Shown: positions 9,595 through 17,347 of the stretch, in pieces
Position numbering within the stretch: position 1 is the first letter of the stretch
How the letters are laid out: every line of letters begins with the position of its first letter
Assembly (NCBI GenBank): GCA_963669295.1
Contig: OY769938.1
Span: 1,674,001 to 1,738,000 of the forward strand
Length of the DNA stretch: 64,000 nt
DNA from: G963669295 sp963669295
GTDB lineage: Bacteria > Bacteroidota > Bacteroidia > Flavobacteriales_D > CALLUQ01
Direction: 5' to 3'
The notes under the pieces: model-generated
The model's input: only the letters and a program-made list of their open reading frames with translations
What the model was told of the DNA's origin: nothing
Database searches by the model: none
Position numbers and translations under genes: made by a program

Positions 9595-10359
9595 ATGAAA
9601 CTAAATTCAATTGTTATTGACGACGAGTACCTTTGTCGGCATAACCTAAAAATGATGATTGAGGAGTATTGTCCTGAAGTAGAAGTAGTTGGAATGGCCG
9701 CTTCGGCTCAAGAAGCTCGCACACTCATCAAAGAACATGATCCAAACATAATTTTCCTCGACATAAAAATGCCACGAGAAGATGGGTTTTCCTTGTTAAA
9801 ATCTCTACCAAACTCCAATTTTTCTGTTGTGTTTACTACTGCCCATAACGATTTTGCGTTAAATGCTTTCAAGGTAAATGCAGTAGATTATATTGAAAAG
9901 CCCATTGCAATTGACGATTTAAAAAACGCAGTGTCTAAGCTCTCTGTTATTCATAAAACAACTGCCTCAAGTACAACTGATGCCACTACATTAAAAAATG
10001 TGGCACAAACAATTGTCTATTCTCGTGAATACGAGAAGATTATTATTCCTACGAGCGATGGATTTATCCTGGCTAAAAGCACAGAGATTGTACATTTAAA
10101 TGCGGTGGAAGGTTATACTGAAATTCATCTCACTGGTCAGCGCAAACATCTGAGCAGCAAGGGCATCAAATGGTATGAAGAATTACTCAACCCGAGTCTT
10201 TTTTTTAGAGTACACAAATCACATATCATCAACATTATGTGCCATTTTGTTGAGTTCAATCGTACAGAAGGTAATATTGCCATTATGAGCAATGGTAACC
10301 ACATTCCTGTTGCTCGCCGTAAACTCCCCGAATTTTTAGAGCGCGTCAATACTTTTTAG
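9595..10359 (+). CDS. LytTR-family response regulator (second of a tandem pair)
   Basis: A 254-residue paralogue of the preceding regulator. It has the receiver domain at 3-120 (IDDE at 8-11, Asp56 in IIFLDIKMP, Lys in YIEKPIA), then a Ser/Thr-rich linker, then a LytTR domain from about 150 (HLNAVEGYTEIHL, FFRVHKSHIINI). The sensor kinase gene starts 14 bp after its stop, so the two are clearly cotranscribed and this is the likeliest direct partner of the kinase. The shared signatures in both halves of the two regulators indicate a local gene duplication. Confidence 0.9.
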   Translation: MKLNSIVIDDEYLCRHNLKMMIEEYCPEVEVVGMAASAQEARTLIKEHDPNIIFLDIKMPREDGFSLLKSLPNSNFSVVFTTAHNDFALNAFKVNAVDYIEKPIAIDDLKNAVSKLSVIHKTTASSTTDATTLKNVAQTIVYSREYEKIIIPTSDGFILAKSTEIVHLNAVEGYTEIHLTGQRKHLSSKGIKWYEELLNPSLFFRVHKSHIINIMCHFVEFNRTEGNIAIMSNGNHIPVARRKLPEFLERVNTF

Positions 10360-10373
10360 TATTTTGGTCTGGT

Positions 10374-13300
10374 ATGCTAAAACTGTTTTATCGGACCCTT
10401 TTAATCATGCTGGTCAGTGGCATTGGGTGGCTTCCTAATGGAGTCGCTCAACAATATAATTTCCTTTATTACTCCATACAGGATGGTTTGGCTCAATCGC
10501 AAGTACAAACCATGTTTCAAGATCAGGATGGGTACTTATGGGTTGGATCGTTAGGAGGAGCCAGTCGGTTTGATGGCCGTGAGTTTATTAATTACTCTAC
10601 AGATAATGGACTGGTAAACAACATTGTAATTGCCATTATCCAAGACCATGAAAACAATCTTTGGTTTGGTGGCACTGGGGGCATTACACGTTTTAACGGA
10701 ACTGCTTTTACACCATATGCTTTCCCGGAAGAGTTATCTCATATAAAAGTAAATGCCATTATAGAAGACCATGACAATAGGCTATGGCTTGGCACTGATA
10801 AAGGTGGCATAGCTTTGTTTGAGGAGGGGGAATTCACCTTTTACAATACCACACATGGGCTTCCAAGCAATAACATTCGTTGCGTTATGCAACGCGCTAA
10901 TGGTTCAATGTTATTAGCTACCCCCAAGGGGGTAATACAATTTAACAACGGTACTTTTCAGCCATTAACCATTGCTGTTGGCGATGAAAACTTAACTCAA
11001 TTTAGTGTTAGTGATATCATTGAAGATCGCAACGGCACATTATGGATTAGCACATATGGTGATGGCCTATTGAGTTATGCAAACGATGCAATTGTTCAAT
11101 ACAACCGAAATGATGTCACTACAGAAAATAAGATTGTCAGTGAATCCATTCGCTCTTTGTTTGAAGACCGGGAAGGCAACATATGGTGTGCTAGCAAAAA
11201 TGGCATCAGTAAATTTAGCAATGGAGTGTTCACCAACTTTACTACTGAAGAAGGACTTATTTCGGATAATGTTCGATGCATTACAGAAGATTCAGAAGGT
11301 AATATTTGGATTGGTTCAGACGGCAAAGGCATTGCCAAATTTTCAAGTGAAGCTTTTGTAAATTATACTACTGTTGATGGTTTAAGTAGTGATCTAATTA
11401 TGTCGTTTGCCGAAGACACAAGCGGCAACTTATGGTTTTCTACTTATGGATTAGGGGTGTGCAAATATGATGGCACTACCTTTACGCGATACGATGTTCG
11501 CAATGGTTTAAGCAACAATACCATATGGACATCAATTGTTGATAGCAACAACAATATTTGGTTTGGTACTTCAGAAGGTGTTAGCAAATACGACGGTCAA
11601 AAATTTACGCAATACAACAAACGTGACAGCCTTACCAACACGCTTGTTACTACCATTTTTGAAGATGACAACGGCCTCATTTGGTTTGGAACCCAAGAAG
11701 GTATTTTCAATTATGATGGTACTTCTTTTAAAAACATATCAAAGCAATACCCCAACATTCCTTCCAATATAAAGATTCGAAAGATTACCCGCGATCAACA
11801 CAGCAACTTATGGTTTGCCTCCTCCAATGGGGTTTATCGCTTTTCTAACAATGTTTTTCACCGTTTATCTGTAGACGACGGGTTGAGCCATAACGACGTG
11901 TATTCGATCGTAGAGGATTTCCAGGGCAATTTATGGATGGGAACCATGTCTGGCTTGACTTATTACAATGGAGAAACATTCAAATCTCTAAAAATTGGCG
12001 ATGATTACAGCTCCAATTTTACCAACTTTTTGGTTTTTGACGATAGTAACCAACTTTGGATTGGGACTAACAAAGGAGTTTATGAGTTAGACCTCCCTTA
12101 TTATCTGCAAGAGCACCGTATCGAGCTTAATCACTACACCCTTCTGGAAGGGATAAAAGGCCTTGAGTGTAATCAAAATGCTGCCTTTAAAGATCGAAAA
12201 GGCAATTTATGGTTTGGAACAGAGGGAGGAGCGGTTAATTACATTCCTTCAAAAAGAAGAGCCACCATCAAGAGTTTTACTCCATTTACACAAATCAAAG
12301 CACTCAAGCTATTTCTTGAGGAAACCGATTGGAGCAAATTTGCTGATAGTTTAAGTGCTCGTACGGGATTGCCTCAGAGCCTTTCAGTAAAACACCATCA
12401 GAATCACTTTACCTTCTATTATTCTGGTATTAGCTTAACCAACCCTAAAAAGGTGCGTTACGAATACCAACTAGAGGGGTTTGATGAAGATTGGCTGCCT
12501 GTTACCGATGCCAATTTTGCCACCTACTCCAACCTTCCTCATGGGGTGTTTACATTTAAAGTAAGGGCACGTACTTATGAAGACAACTGGAGTCAACCTG
12601 TTGCTTTCACCTTTGAGATTCTCCCTCCTTTTTGGGTTACCTGGTGGTTCTATAGCCTTTGTATTCTCTTAGGCGCCAGCATTGGTTGGGCTATTTATCG
12701 ATGGAGAGTAAACATTAATAACCGGAAAAAGGCCACACAACAATTGGTGTACAAGTCGAAAATGCTTGCTTTAGAGCAACAAACCCTAAACTCAAGCATG
12801 AACCGTCACTTCATTTTCAATGCCCTTAATTCCATCCAATACTATATCAACCGTCAGGATAAAATTGCCGCAAATAAGTACCTCACCAGCTTTGCTAAAC
12901 TCATACGAAAAAACCTGGACAGTAGTCAAACCAATATGGTTACATTAACCGAAGAGTTAGAGCGTTTAGAGTTATATCTGACATTAGAACACATGCGGTT
13001 CAAAAACAAGTTTAGTTACGAAATTGCTGTAGACTCTACAATTAGCACCGACGCTGTTAAAATCCCATCTATGCTGTTACAACCCTATGTAGAAAATAGC
13101 ATTTGGCATGGAATACTACCCATGGAGCAACCAGGAAAAATTACCGTTAATGTAGCTTCTACCAATGGAGATGACCTGACCTTCACCATTATTGACAATG
13201 GCATTGGCATCAATACCAGCCTGGAAAACAAGAGCAAACACCAACAAGATCACATCTCGAAAGGAATGGACATTACAAGTGGACGGATTAACCTGTTGCA

Positions 13301-13424
13301 AAAAATGACCAATCAAAACATATACATCAATGGACCATTGGAAATAAAAGATGACAACAATAATAGTGCTGGCACGAAAGTTGAAATTGTATTACCAATT
13401 AATGCTCAAGAAATACTTAATTGA
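10374..13424 (+). CDS. Beta-propeller sensor histidine kinase (LytS-like kinase domain)
   Basis: A 1016-residue membrane sensor kinase. A signal peptide (residues ~1-25, ending GVAQ) leads to an extended periplasmic propeller with about a dozen 'two-component regulator propeller' repeats (LWFGT/IWFGT every ~40-45 residues) up to ~620. Next come a Y_Y_Y domain at ~678-750, one membrane helix at ~752-775, a LytS-type His_kinase region with the probable phospho-acceptor His812 (MNRHFIFNALNSIQ), and an ATPase domain with the N-box PYVENSIWHGI and IIDNGIGI. The kinase carries no fused receiver and no AraC domain, unlike the Bacteroides hybrid systems, so the adjacent LytTR regulators must complete the relay. 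The ligand of the propeller is unknown. Confidence 0.92.
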   Translation: MLKLFYRTLLIMLVSGIGWLPNGVAQQYNFLYYSIQDGLAQSQVQTMFQDQDGYLWVGSLGGASRFDGREFINYSTDNGLVNNIVIAIIQDHENNLWFGGTGGITRFNGTAFTPYAFPEELSHIKVNAIIEDHDNRLWLGTDKGGIALFEEGEFTFYNTTHGLPSNNIRCVMQRANGSMLLATPKGVIQFNNGTFQPLTIAVGDENLTQFSVSDIIEDRNGTLWISTYGDGLLSYANDAIVQYNRNDVTTENKIVSESIRSLFEDREGNIWCASKNGISKFSNGVFTNFTTEEGLISDNVRCITEDSEGNIWIGSDGKGIAKFSSEAFVNYTTVDGLSSDLIMSFAEDTSGNLWFSTYGLGVCKYDGTTFTRYDVRNGLSNNTIWTSIVDSNNNIWFGTSEGVSKYDGQKFTQYNKRDSLTNTLVTTIFEDDNGLIWFGTQEGIFNYDGTSFKNISKQYPNIPSNIKIRKITRDQHSNLWFASSNGVYRFSNNVFHRLSVDDGLSHNDVYSIVEDFQGNLWMGTMSGLTYYNGETFKSLKIGDDYSSNFTNFLVFDDSNQLWIGTNKGVYELDLPYYLQEHRIELNHYTLLEGIKGLECNQNAAFKDRKGNLWFGTEGGAVNYIPSKRRATIKSFTPFTQIKALKLFLEETDWSKFADSLSARTGLPQSLSVKHHQNHFTFYYSGISLTNPKKVRYEYQLEGFDEDWLPVTDANFATYSNLPHGVFTFKVRARTYEDNWSQPVAFTFEILPPFWVTWWFYSLCILLGASIGWAIYRWRVNINNRKKATQQLVYKSKMLALEQQTLNSSMNRHFIFNALNSIQYYINRQDKIAANKYLTSFAKLIRKNLDSSQTNMVTLTEELERLELYLTLEHMRFKNKFSYEIAVDSTISTDAVKIPSMLLQPYVENSIWHGILPMEQPGKITVNVASTNGDDLTFTIIDNGIGINTSLENKSKHQQDHISKGMDITSGRINLLQKMTNQNIYINGPLEIKDDNNNSAGTKVEIVLPINAQEILN

Positions 13425-13442
13425 TAAAAAAAGCGTTTATTA

Positions 13443-13473
13443 TTGTGAGAATCAACGTTTTTTAGTATATTTG
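13443..13473 (+). promoter_or_regulatory. Bacteroidota-type promoter of the acidic lipoprotein gene
   Basis: TATATTTG (13466-13473) matches the -7 consensus TAnnTTTG, and a TTG at 13443-13445 lies 20 bp upstream, the usual -33 spacing. The predicted start of transcription is ~20 bp before the ATG at 13504. Confidence 0.6.
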
Positions 13474-13503
13474 CTTACTTAGTGTAGTGTAAAGTGATTA
13501 ATA

Positions 13504-13884
13504 ATGAAGAGAATTTTTGACATAAAGTCGCTCCTTTTGCCGCTCCTGGTGTTATCTTTTTTCATCACAAGTTGTGAGAAAGAAGTGATTACACCTAATC
13601 CGCAGCAGGCTAATGATAGTGGCGTTGTTGATGGCAAAGATCTTGATGAAGATTATGGCACTACCATAGGAAAAGGAGAAATCAATAATACTTACAGAGA
13701 TGGTGTCGGTGATGAGAACAACGATGATTCTCAAGGCGATGATTCTGATGATGGCGGAGGTAGTATTAATGATGGAAATAGCAGTTCTGAAGATGATCAG
13801 GATGGTGGCAAAGGAAAAGGAAGCATCAACGATGGGAACAGCAACTCTGAAGACGATAAAGATGATGTAAGTGCCTTGAATTAG
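13504..13884 (+). CDS. Small acidic lipoprotein with Asp/Ser/Gly-rich repeats
   Basis: A 126-residue predicted lipoprotein. A hydrophobic signal (SLLLPLLVLSFFITSC) ends in a lipobox whose Cys is at residue 24, followed by EKE. After the Cys the protein is almost entirely hydrophilic and strongly acidic. It includes two copies of a SINDGNS-S-EDD motif near residues 85 and 109, joined by GGKGKG. Asp-rich loops of this sort could bind calcium, but they do not fit a classical EF-hand or TSP3 spacing. It has its own promoter and a strong terminator, so it is a single-gene transcript. I do not recognise a family. Confidence 0.75.
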   Translation: MKRIFDIKSLLLPLLVLSFFITSCEKEVITPNPQQANDSGVVDGKDLDEDYGTTIGKGEINNTYRDGVGDENNDDSQGDDSDDGGGSINDGNSSSEDDQDGGKGKGSINDGNSNSEDDKDDVSALN

Positions 13885-13906
13885 AAGTTTTATACCTTTA
13901 TATATC

Positions 13907-13935
13907 AACCCCTCGAACTTTCGAGGGGTTTTTTT
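13907..13935 (+). terminator. Intrinsic terminator
   Basis: A perfect 10-bp stem (AACCCCTCGA / TCGAGGGGTT) with a 4-base loop is followed by a run of Ts, 22 bp after the stop of the acidic lipoprotein gene. Confidence 0.92.
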
Positions 13936-14169
13936 ATGCTCTTTTTTTCAGCACCACACTCATCCACAAATAAATATCACATCTAATCATGTGAATTTCA
14001 CCTTAATTAATACATGTCTAACATTCCATAATTACCGTTTAATATCTCATCCCTACCATTCATTCAGCCAACAACACCTTTCAGTAGGTTAGCAAGCTAG
14101 GCAAATTAATTCTTTTTAAATTTAATCTCTAACAACACTAACATGCGCTAACCTCTATTTATAAACAAC

Positions 14170-15726
14170 ATGTCTAACAAAGCATCTGAGAACTTACACC
14201 GGCTTATTAAATCGTTATCCAAACCCGAGAAGCGTTATTTTAAGATTTATTCTTCGCGCCACACCCTAGGTGAAAAAAACAACTATCAGATTCTGTTTGA
14301 TGCAATTGATAAACAAAAGGAGTATGATGAGGAAGCACTGAAGGCCTTTTTTGCGAAAGAAGCTTTTGTAAAAAAATTTTCCATTGCAAAGAGTCGTTTA
14401 TATGATGCTATATTAAGAAGCCTCGATGCGTACCACGCTAACAGCTCCATCGACGCACAACTAAAACGACTTATCCATTGTGCTGAAATTCTTTACAAGA
14501 AAACTCTTTACAATCAAAGCTATAAATTGTTGCGAAGCGCAAAAAAATTGGCTTATAAGCATGAAAAGCATACTGCACTTCTTGAAATCTTAACATGGGA
14601 AAAGCGCCTGGTAGAAAAAGATAACTATGGCACTATGGGTGAGGAAGAGATTCAGAAAATCCACGCTGAAGATAGCCTCACTTTAAAGAAGATCGAAAAC
14701 TACAATGAGTTTTGGAACATTAAGAGTCATTTATTCCGCATCTTAAACAAGCGTGGCAAAGCCAGAACACAAGAGGAATTGAGTAATTTTAAAGCCATTA
14801 TTGACAATGTATTATTGAAAGGTGAAGATGAGGCGCTTTACTATGAAACCAAGTACCTCTACTACCATATTTATAGCGCTTATTACTTTGGCATTGGAGA
14901 TTACCATAACAGCTATAAAAACCTGATCAAAAACGTCGCCTTGATTGAGTCGAACATTGACATGTTCAAGGAAGAGCCTAATGTTTATTTCTCTGTATTA
15001 ACGAATGTCATCTACATCGGCAGTCAATTAAAAAGGTACCAGGAAGTGTTTATGTACCTCGAAAAATTACGCTCCATTCCAGAAACACTTTTACTCAATA
15101 GCAACGAAGACCTTGACATAAAACTTTTCTCAAGTGCCTATAGTATTGAGCTTACTTTATATGCACTTACCGGGGAGTTTGAAAAAGGCATTGAGCTCAT
15201 ACCAGTGGTTGAGGATGGTTTGAAGCTTTATAGTACGAAAATCAACAAAGTTCGTAAAGCTTATTTCTACTTCAATATTGCCATTATATACTTTGGTACA
15301 GAAGAATATTCATCTGCATTAAAGTGGATTAACCGACTGTTAAACGACATCGAAATAGAAGAGAGTGAAGACATCTATTGTTTTGCCCAATTGTTCAACT
15401 TGATCATTCACATTGAACTGGGAAATCAACGCTTGATTCCTTATGCTTTGAAATCTACCTACCGGTATTTGAACACGCGAAATCGAGTATATAAGTTTGA
15501 AACCATTGTGCTAAATTTCATTAAGCAATTCCTAAAAATAAAAGAAGAGCACGAAATTACTACTGCTTATACCAGTTTGTTTGAAGAGCTTCAAACATTA
15601 GAGAAAGATACTTTTGAGAAAACGGCATTTGAATATTTCGATTTCATTTCGTGGGCAGAAAGTAAAATCGAGAAAAAACCTTTTCAATCACTCGTGAAGG
15701 AAAAGGCCACCTTAACCCCAGCCTAA
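14170..15726 (+). CDS. Conserved hypothetical all-helical protein
   Basis: A 518-residue cytoplasmic protein without signal peptide or membrane segments. It is rich in Lys, Glu, Leu and Tyr, with a regular pattern of paired helices (YNQSYKLLRSAKKLAYKHEK, ALKWINRLLNDIE) that looks like a TPR-type solenoid. I have the impression that similar proteins beginning with a SKPEKRYFK motif are widespread and uncharacterised in Bacteroidota, but I cannot name a family or function. Its stop codon interlocks with that of convergent thiL (4-bp overlap). A ~230-bp gap after the upstream terminator presumably holds its promoter. Confidence 0.8.
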   Translation: MSNKASENLHRLIKSLSKPEKRYFKIYSSRHTLGEKNNYQILFDAIDKQKEYDEEALKAFFAKEAFVKKFSIAKSRLYDAILRSLDAYHANSSIDAQLKRLIHCAEILYKKTLYNQSYKLLRSAKKLAYKHEKHTALLEILTWEKRLVEKDNYGTMGEEEIQKIHAEDSLTLKKIENYNEFWNIKSHLFRILNKRGKARTQEELSNFKAIIDNVLLKGEDEALYYETKYLYYHIYSAYYFGIGDYHNSYKNLIKNVALIESNIDMFKEEPNVYFSVLTNVIYIGSQLKRYQEVFMYLEKLRSIPETLLLNSNEDLDIKLFSSAYSIELTLYALTGEFEKGIELIPVVEDGLKLYSTKINKVRKAYFYFNIAIIYFGTEEYSSALKWINRLLNDIEIEESEDIYCFAQLFNLIIHIELGNQRLIPYALKSTYRYLNTRNRVYKFETIVLNFIKQFLKIKEEHEITTAYTSLFEELQTLEKDTFEKTAFEYFDFISWAESKIEKKPFQSLVKEKATLTPA

Positions 15727-16796
15727 TTCAAACCAGGATCTGGCTGATCTTTCCACTTATTCATAAAAGCATCCCAACCCTGTGCATTCACAGGAAATTG
15801 TTTTCCGTCGGGTGTAACTAAATTAATCCCAGCTTCTTTTTCAGTAATGTGCCCTACTGCTGTAAAGTGAGGGCTTCCTTTAATTTTATCGTAATCGCCA
15901 GGGCTTATTGTAAATAGCAATTCATAGTCTTCTCCTCCATTCAATGCACACATTGATGGTATTAGGTTAAACTCCATGGCAGCATTTACTACGGTAGGGT
16001 CAATGGGTATTTTTTCTTCGTATACACTGCATCCAACATCCGATTGATCACAAATATGAATCAACTCTGAAGCCAATCCATCTGACACATCGATCATTGA
16101 TGTAGGCGTCACCTCCAATTGCTTTAGCAACTCAATGACATCTTTTCGGGCTTCAGGTTTTAGCTGGCGCTCCAGTACATAATCATACCCTTCTAAATCA
16201 GGTTGGATTTTGGGGTTTTCTTTAAACACTTGCTTCTCACGCTCAAGCAACTGTAGCCCCATGTAAGCCGCTCCAAGGTCGCCTGATACAATGAGCAAAT
16301 CCCCAACATTGGCAGTGTTTCGATAAACAATGGCATTGGGATCAGCTTTACCTAATGCTGTAATACTTAACATTACCCCAGATACCGAAGAGGTTGTATC
16401 GCCTCCAACGAGGTCTACACCATATCGTTCACACGCCAGCAATATTCCTGAATACAGCTCTTCAAGTGCTTCTACTGAAAACCGATTGGAAACAGACAGC
16501 GAAACTACAATTTGTGTAGCTTCCGCATTCATCGCATAAATGTCGGATAAGTTTACTACCACCGCTTTATAACCCAGGTGCTTCAATGGAGCATACATTA
16601 AATCAAAATGCACCCCCTCTATTAGCAAGTCAGTAGACACTACGGTTTGTTGATTACCATGATCAATTACTGCAGCATCATCTCCAACCCCTTTAATTGA
16701 GCTTGTGCGGGTTAGCTTAACCTTATCTGTAAGGTGTTTAATCAGACCAAACTCGCCCAATTCACTCAGTTCCGTCCTGTTGGTATTTTCATCCAT
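15723..16796 (-). CDS. thiL: Thiamine-monophosphate kinase
   Basis: It phosphorylates thiamine monophosphate to thiamine diphosphate, the last step of coenzyme B1 synthesis, using ATP in the cytoplasm. The 357 residues contain the ThiL/PurM-like landmarks in order: GVGDDAAVI (ATP/Mg site), STDLLIEGVHFD, VVNLSDIYAMNA, VGGDTTSS, MIDVSDGLASEL and NGGEDYELLFT. Length is close to the family's usual ~330-350. No other thiamine gene is nearby. It is divergent from the suf operon, with a 212-bp shared upstream region, and converges on the helical hypothetical gene with interlocked stop codons. Confidence 0.95.
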   Translation of the reverse strand: MDENTNRTELSELGEFGLIKHLTDKVKLTRTSSIKGVGDDAAVIDHGNQQTVVSTDLLIEGVHFDLMYAPLKHLGYKAVVVNLSDIYAMNAEATQIVVSLSVSNRFSVEALEELYSGILLACERYGVDLVGGDTTSSVSGVMLSITALGKADPNAIVYRNTANVGDLLIVSGDLGAAYMGLQLLEREKQVFKENPKIQPDLEGYDYVLERQLKPEARKDVIELLKQLEVTPTSMIDVSDGLASELIHICDQSDVGCSVYEEKIPIDPTVVNAAMEFNLIPSMCALNGGEDYELLFTISPGDYDKIKGSPHFTAVGHITEKEAGINLVTPDGKQFPVNAQGWDAFMNKWKDQPDPGLN

Positions 16797-16884
16797 CCTT
16801 TAAGTGTTCTAACAAATTGTGCGCAAATTAACGAATTGAGTCTGAAATATGTGAATGTTTTCCATAACATTATCATTTAGATAA

Positions 16885-16916
16885 TTTGTTACAATACCAC
16901 ATTTTAGGTATTTTTG
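16885..16916 (+). promoter_or_regulatory. Promoter of the suf operon
   Basis: TTTG (16885-16888), a 20-bp spacer and TATTTTTG (16909-16916) match the Bacteroidota sigma consensus TTTG-N(19-20)-TAnnTTTG exactly. Transcription should begin near 16922, leaving an ~87-base leader before sufA. Confidence 0.75.
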
Positions 16917-16934
16917 CACCACTTGATGGTTTTA

Positions 16935-16953
16935 ATTTAGAATTAATCTAAAT
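16935..16953. promoter_or_regulatory. Inverted repeat just downstream of the suf promoter (candidate operator)
   Basis: ATTTAGA and TCTAAAT pair perfectly around a 5-bp spacer (ATTAA), starting 18 bp downstream of the -7 element. A dyad over the first transcribed bases is a typical repressor position. The TTAG...CTAA pattern is loosely like the sites of DtxR-type iron regulators, but the actual regulator is unknown. The dyad is AT-rich, so chance is not excluded. Confidence 0.45.
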
Positions 16954-17008
16954 AAACATTAGGTACATAAAACATTTTTTGGTTTAGACTGTTTAACTGA
17001 ATAAAGCC

Positions 17009-17332
17009 ATGATTAAAGTAACAGATGCAGCAAAAGATCAAGCCATTAAATTAATGGACGAGGAAAATAAGCCCGGATCTTTTATTCGTGTTGGTGTTAA
17101 AGGTGGTGGTTGTTCCGGACTGATGTATGAATTGGATTTTGACAATACTATGGGAGATGGCGATCAGCAATTTGAGGACAATGGCATTAAGGTAGTAGTG
17201 GATAAAAAGAGCTTTTTATACCTGGTAGGTACTGAGTTAGACTTCACTGGTGGATTAAACGGAAAAGGGTTTGTATTTAAAAACCCGAATGCAGATCGCA
17301 CATGCGGGTGTGGAGAAAGCTTTTCTATTTAA
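17009..17332 (+). CDS. sufA: A-type iron-sulfur carrier (HesB/IscA family)
   Basis: A 107-residue A-type carrier that accepts Fe-S clusters from the SufBCD scaffold and passes them to apo-proteins. The three conserved cysteines are present: Cys35 (GGGCSGLMY) and Cys99/Cys101 in the C-terminal TCGCGESFSI. Length is typical for the family. It is the first gene of the suf operon and sufB follows after 15 bp. The name sufA is given from operon position; by sequence alone it could equally be called an IscA/ErpA homologue. Confidence 0.92.
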   Translation: MIKVTDAAKDQAIKLMDEENKPGSFIRVGVKGGGCSGLMYELDFDNTMGDGDQQFEDNGIKVVVDKKSFLYLVGTELDFTGGLNGKGFVFKNPNADRTCGCGESFSI

Positions 17333-17347
17333 TGTTAATCGAATAAG

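Noticed and set aside
8276..14179. Triple occurrence of ACATGTCTAACA (8276, 14012, 14168)
   Set aside because: Twelve-base matches are expected many times in 64 kb of AT-rich DNA, and one copy is simply the start of the gene at 14170.
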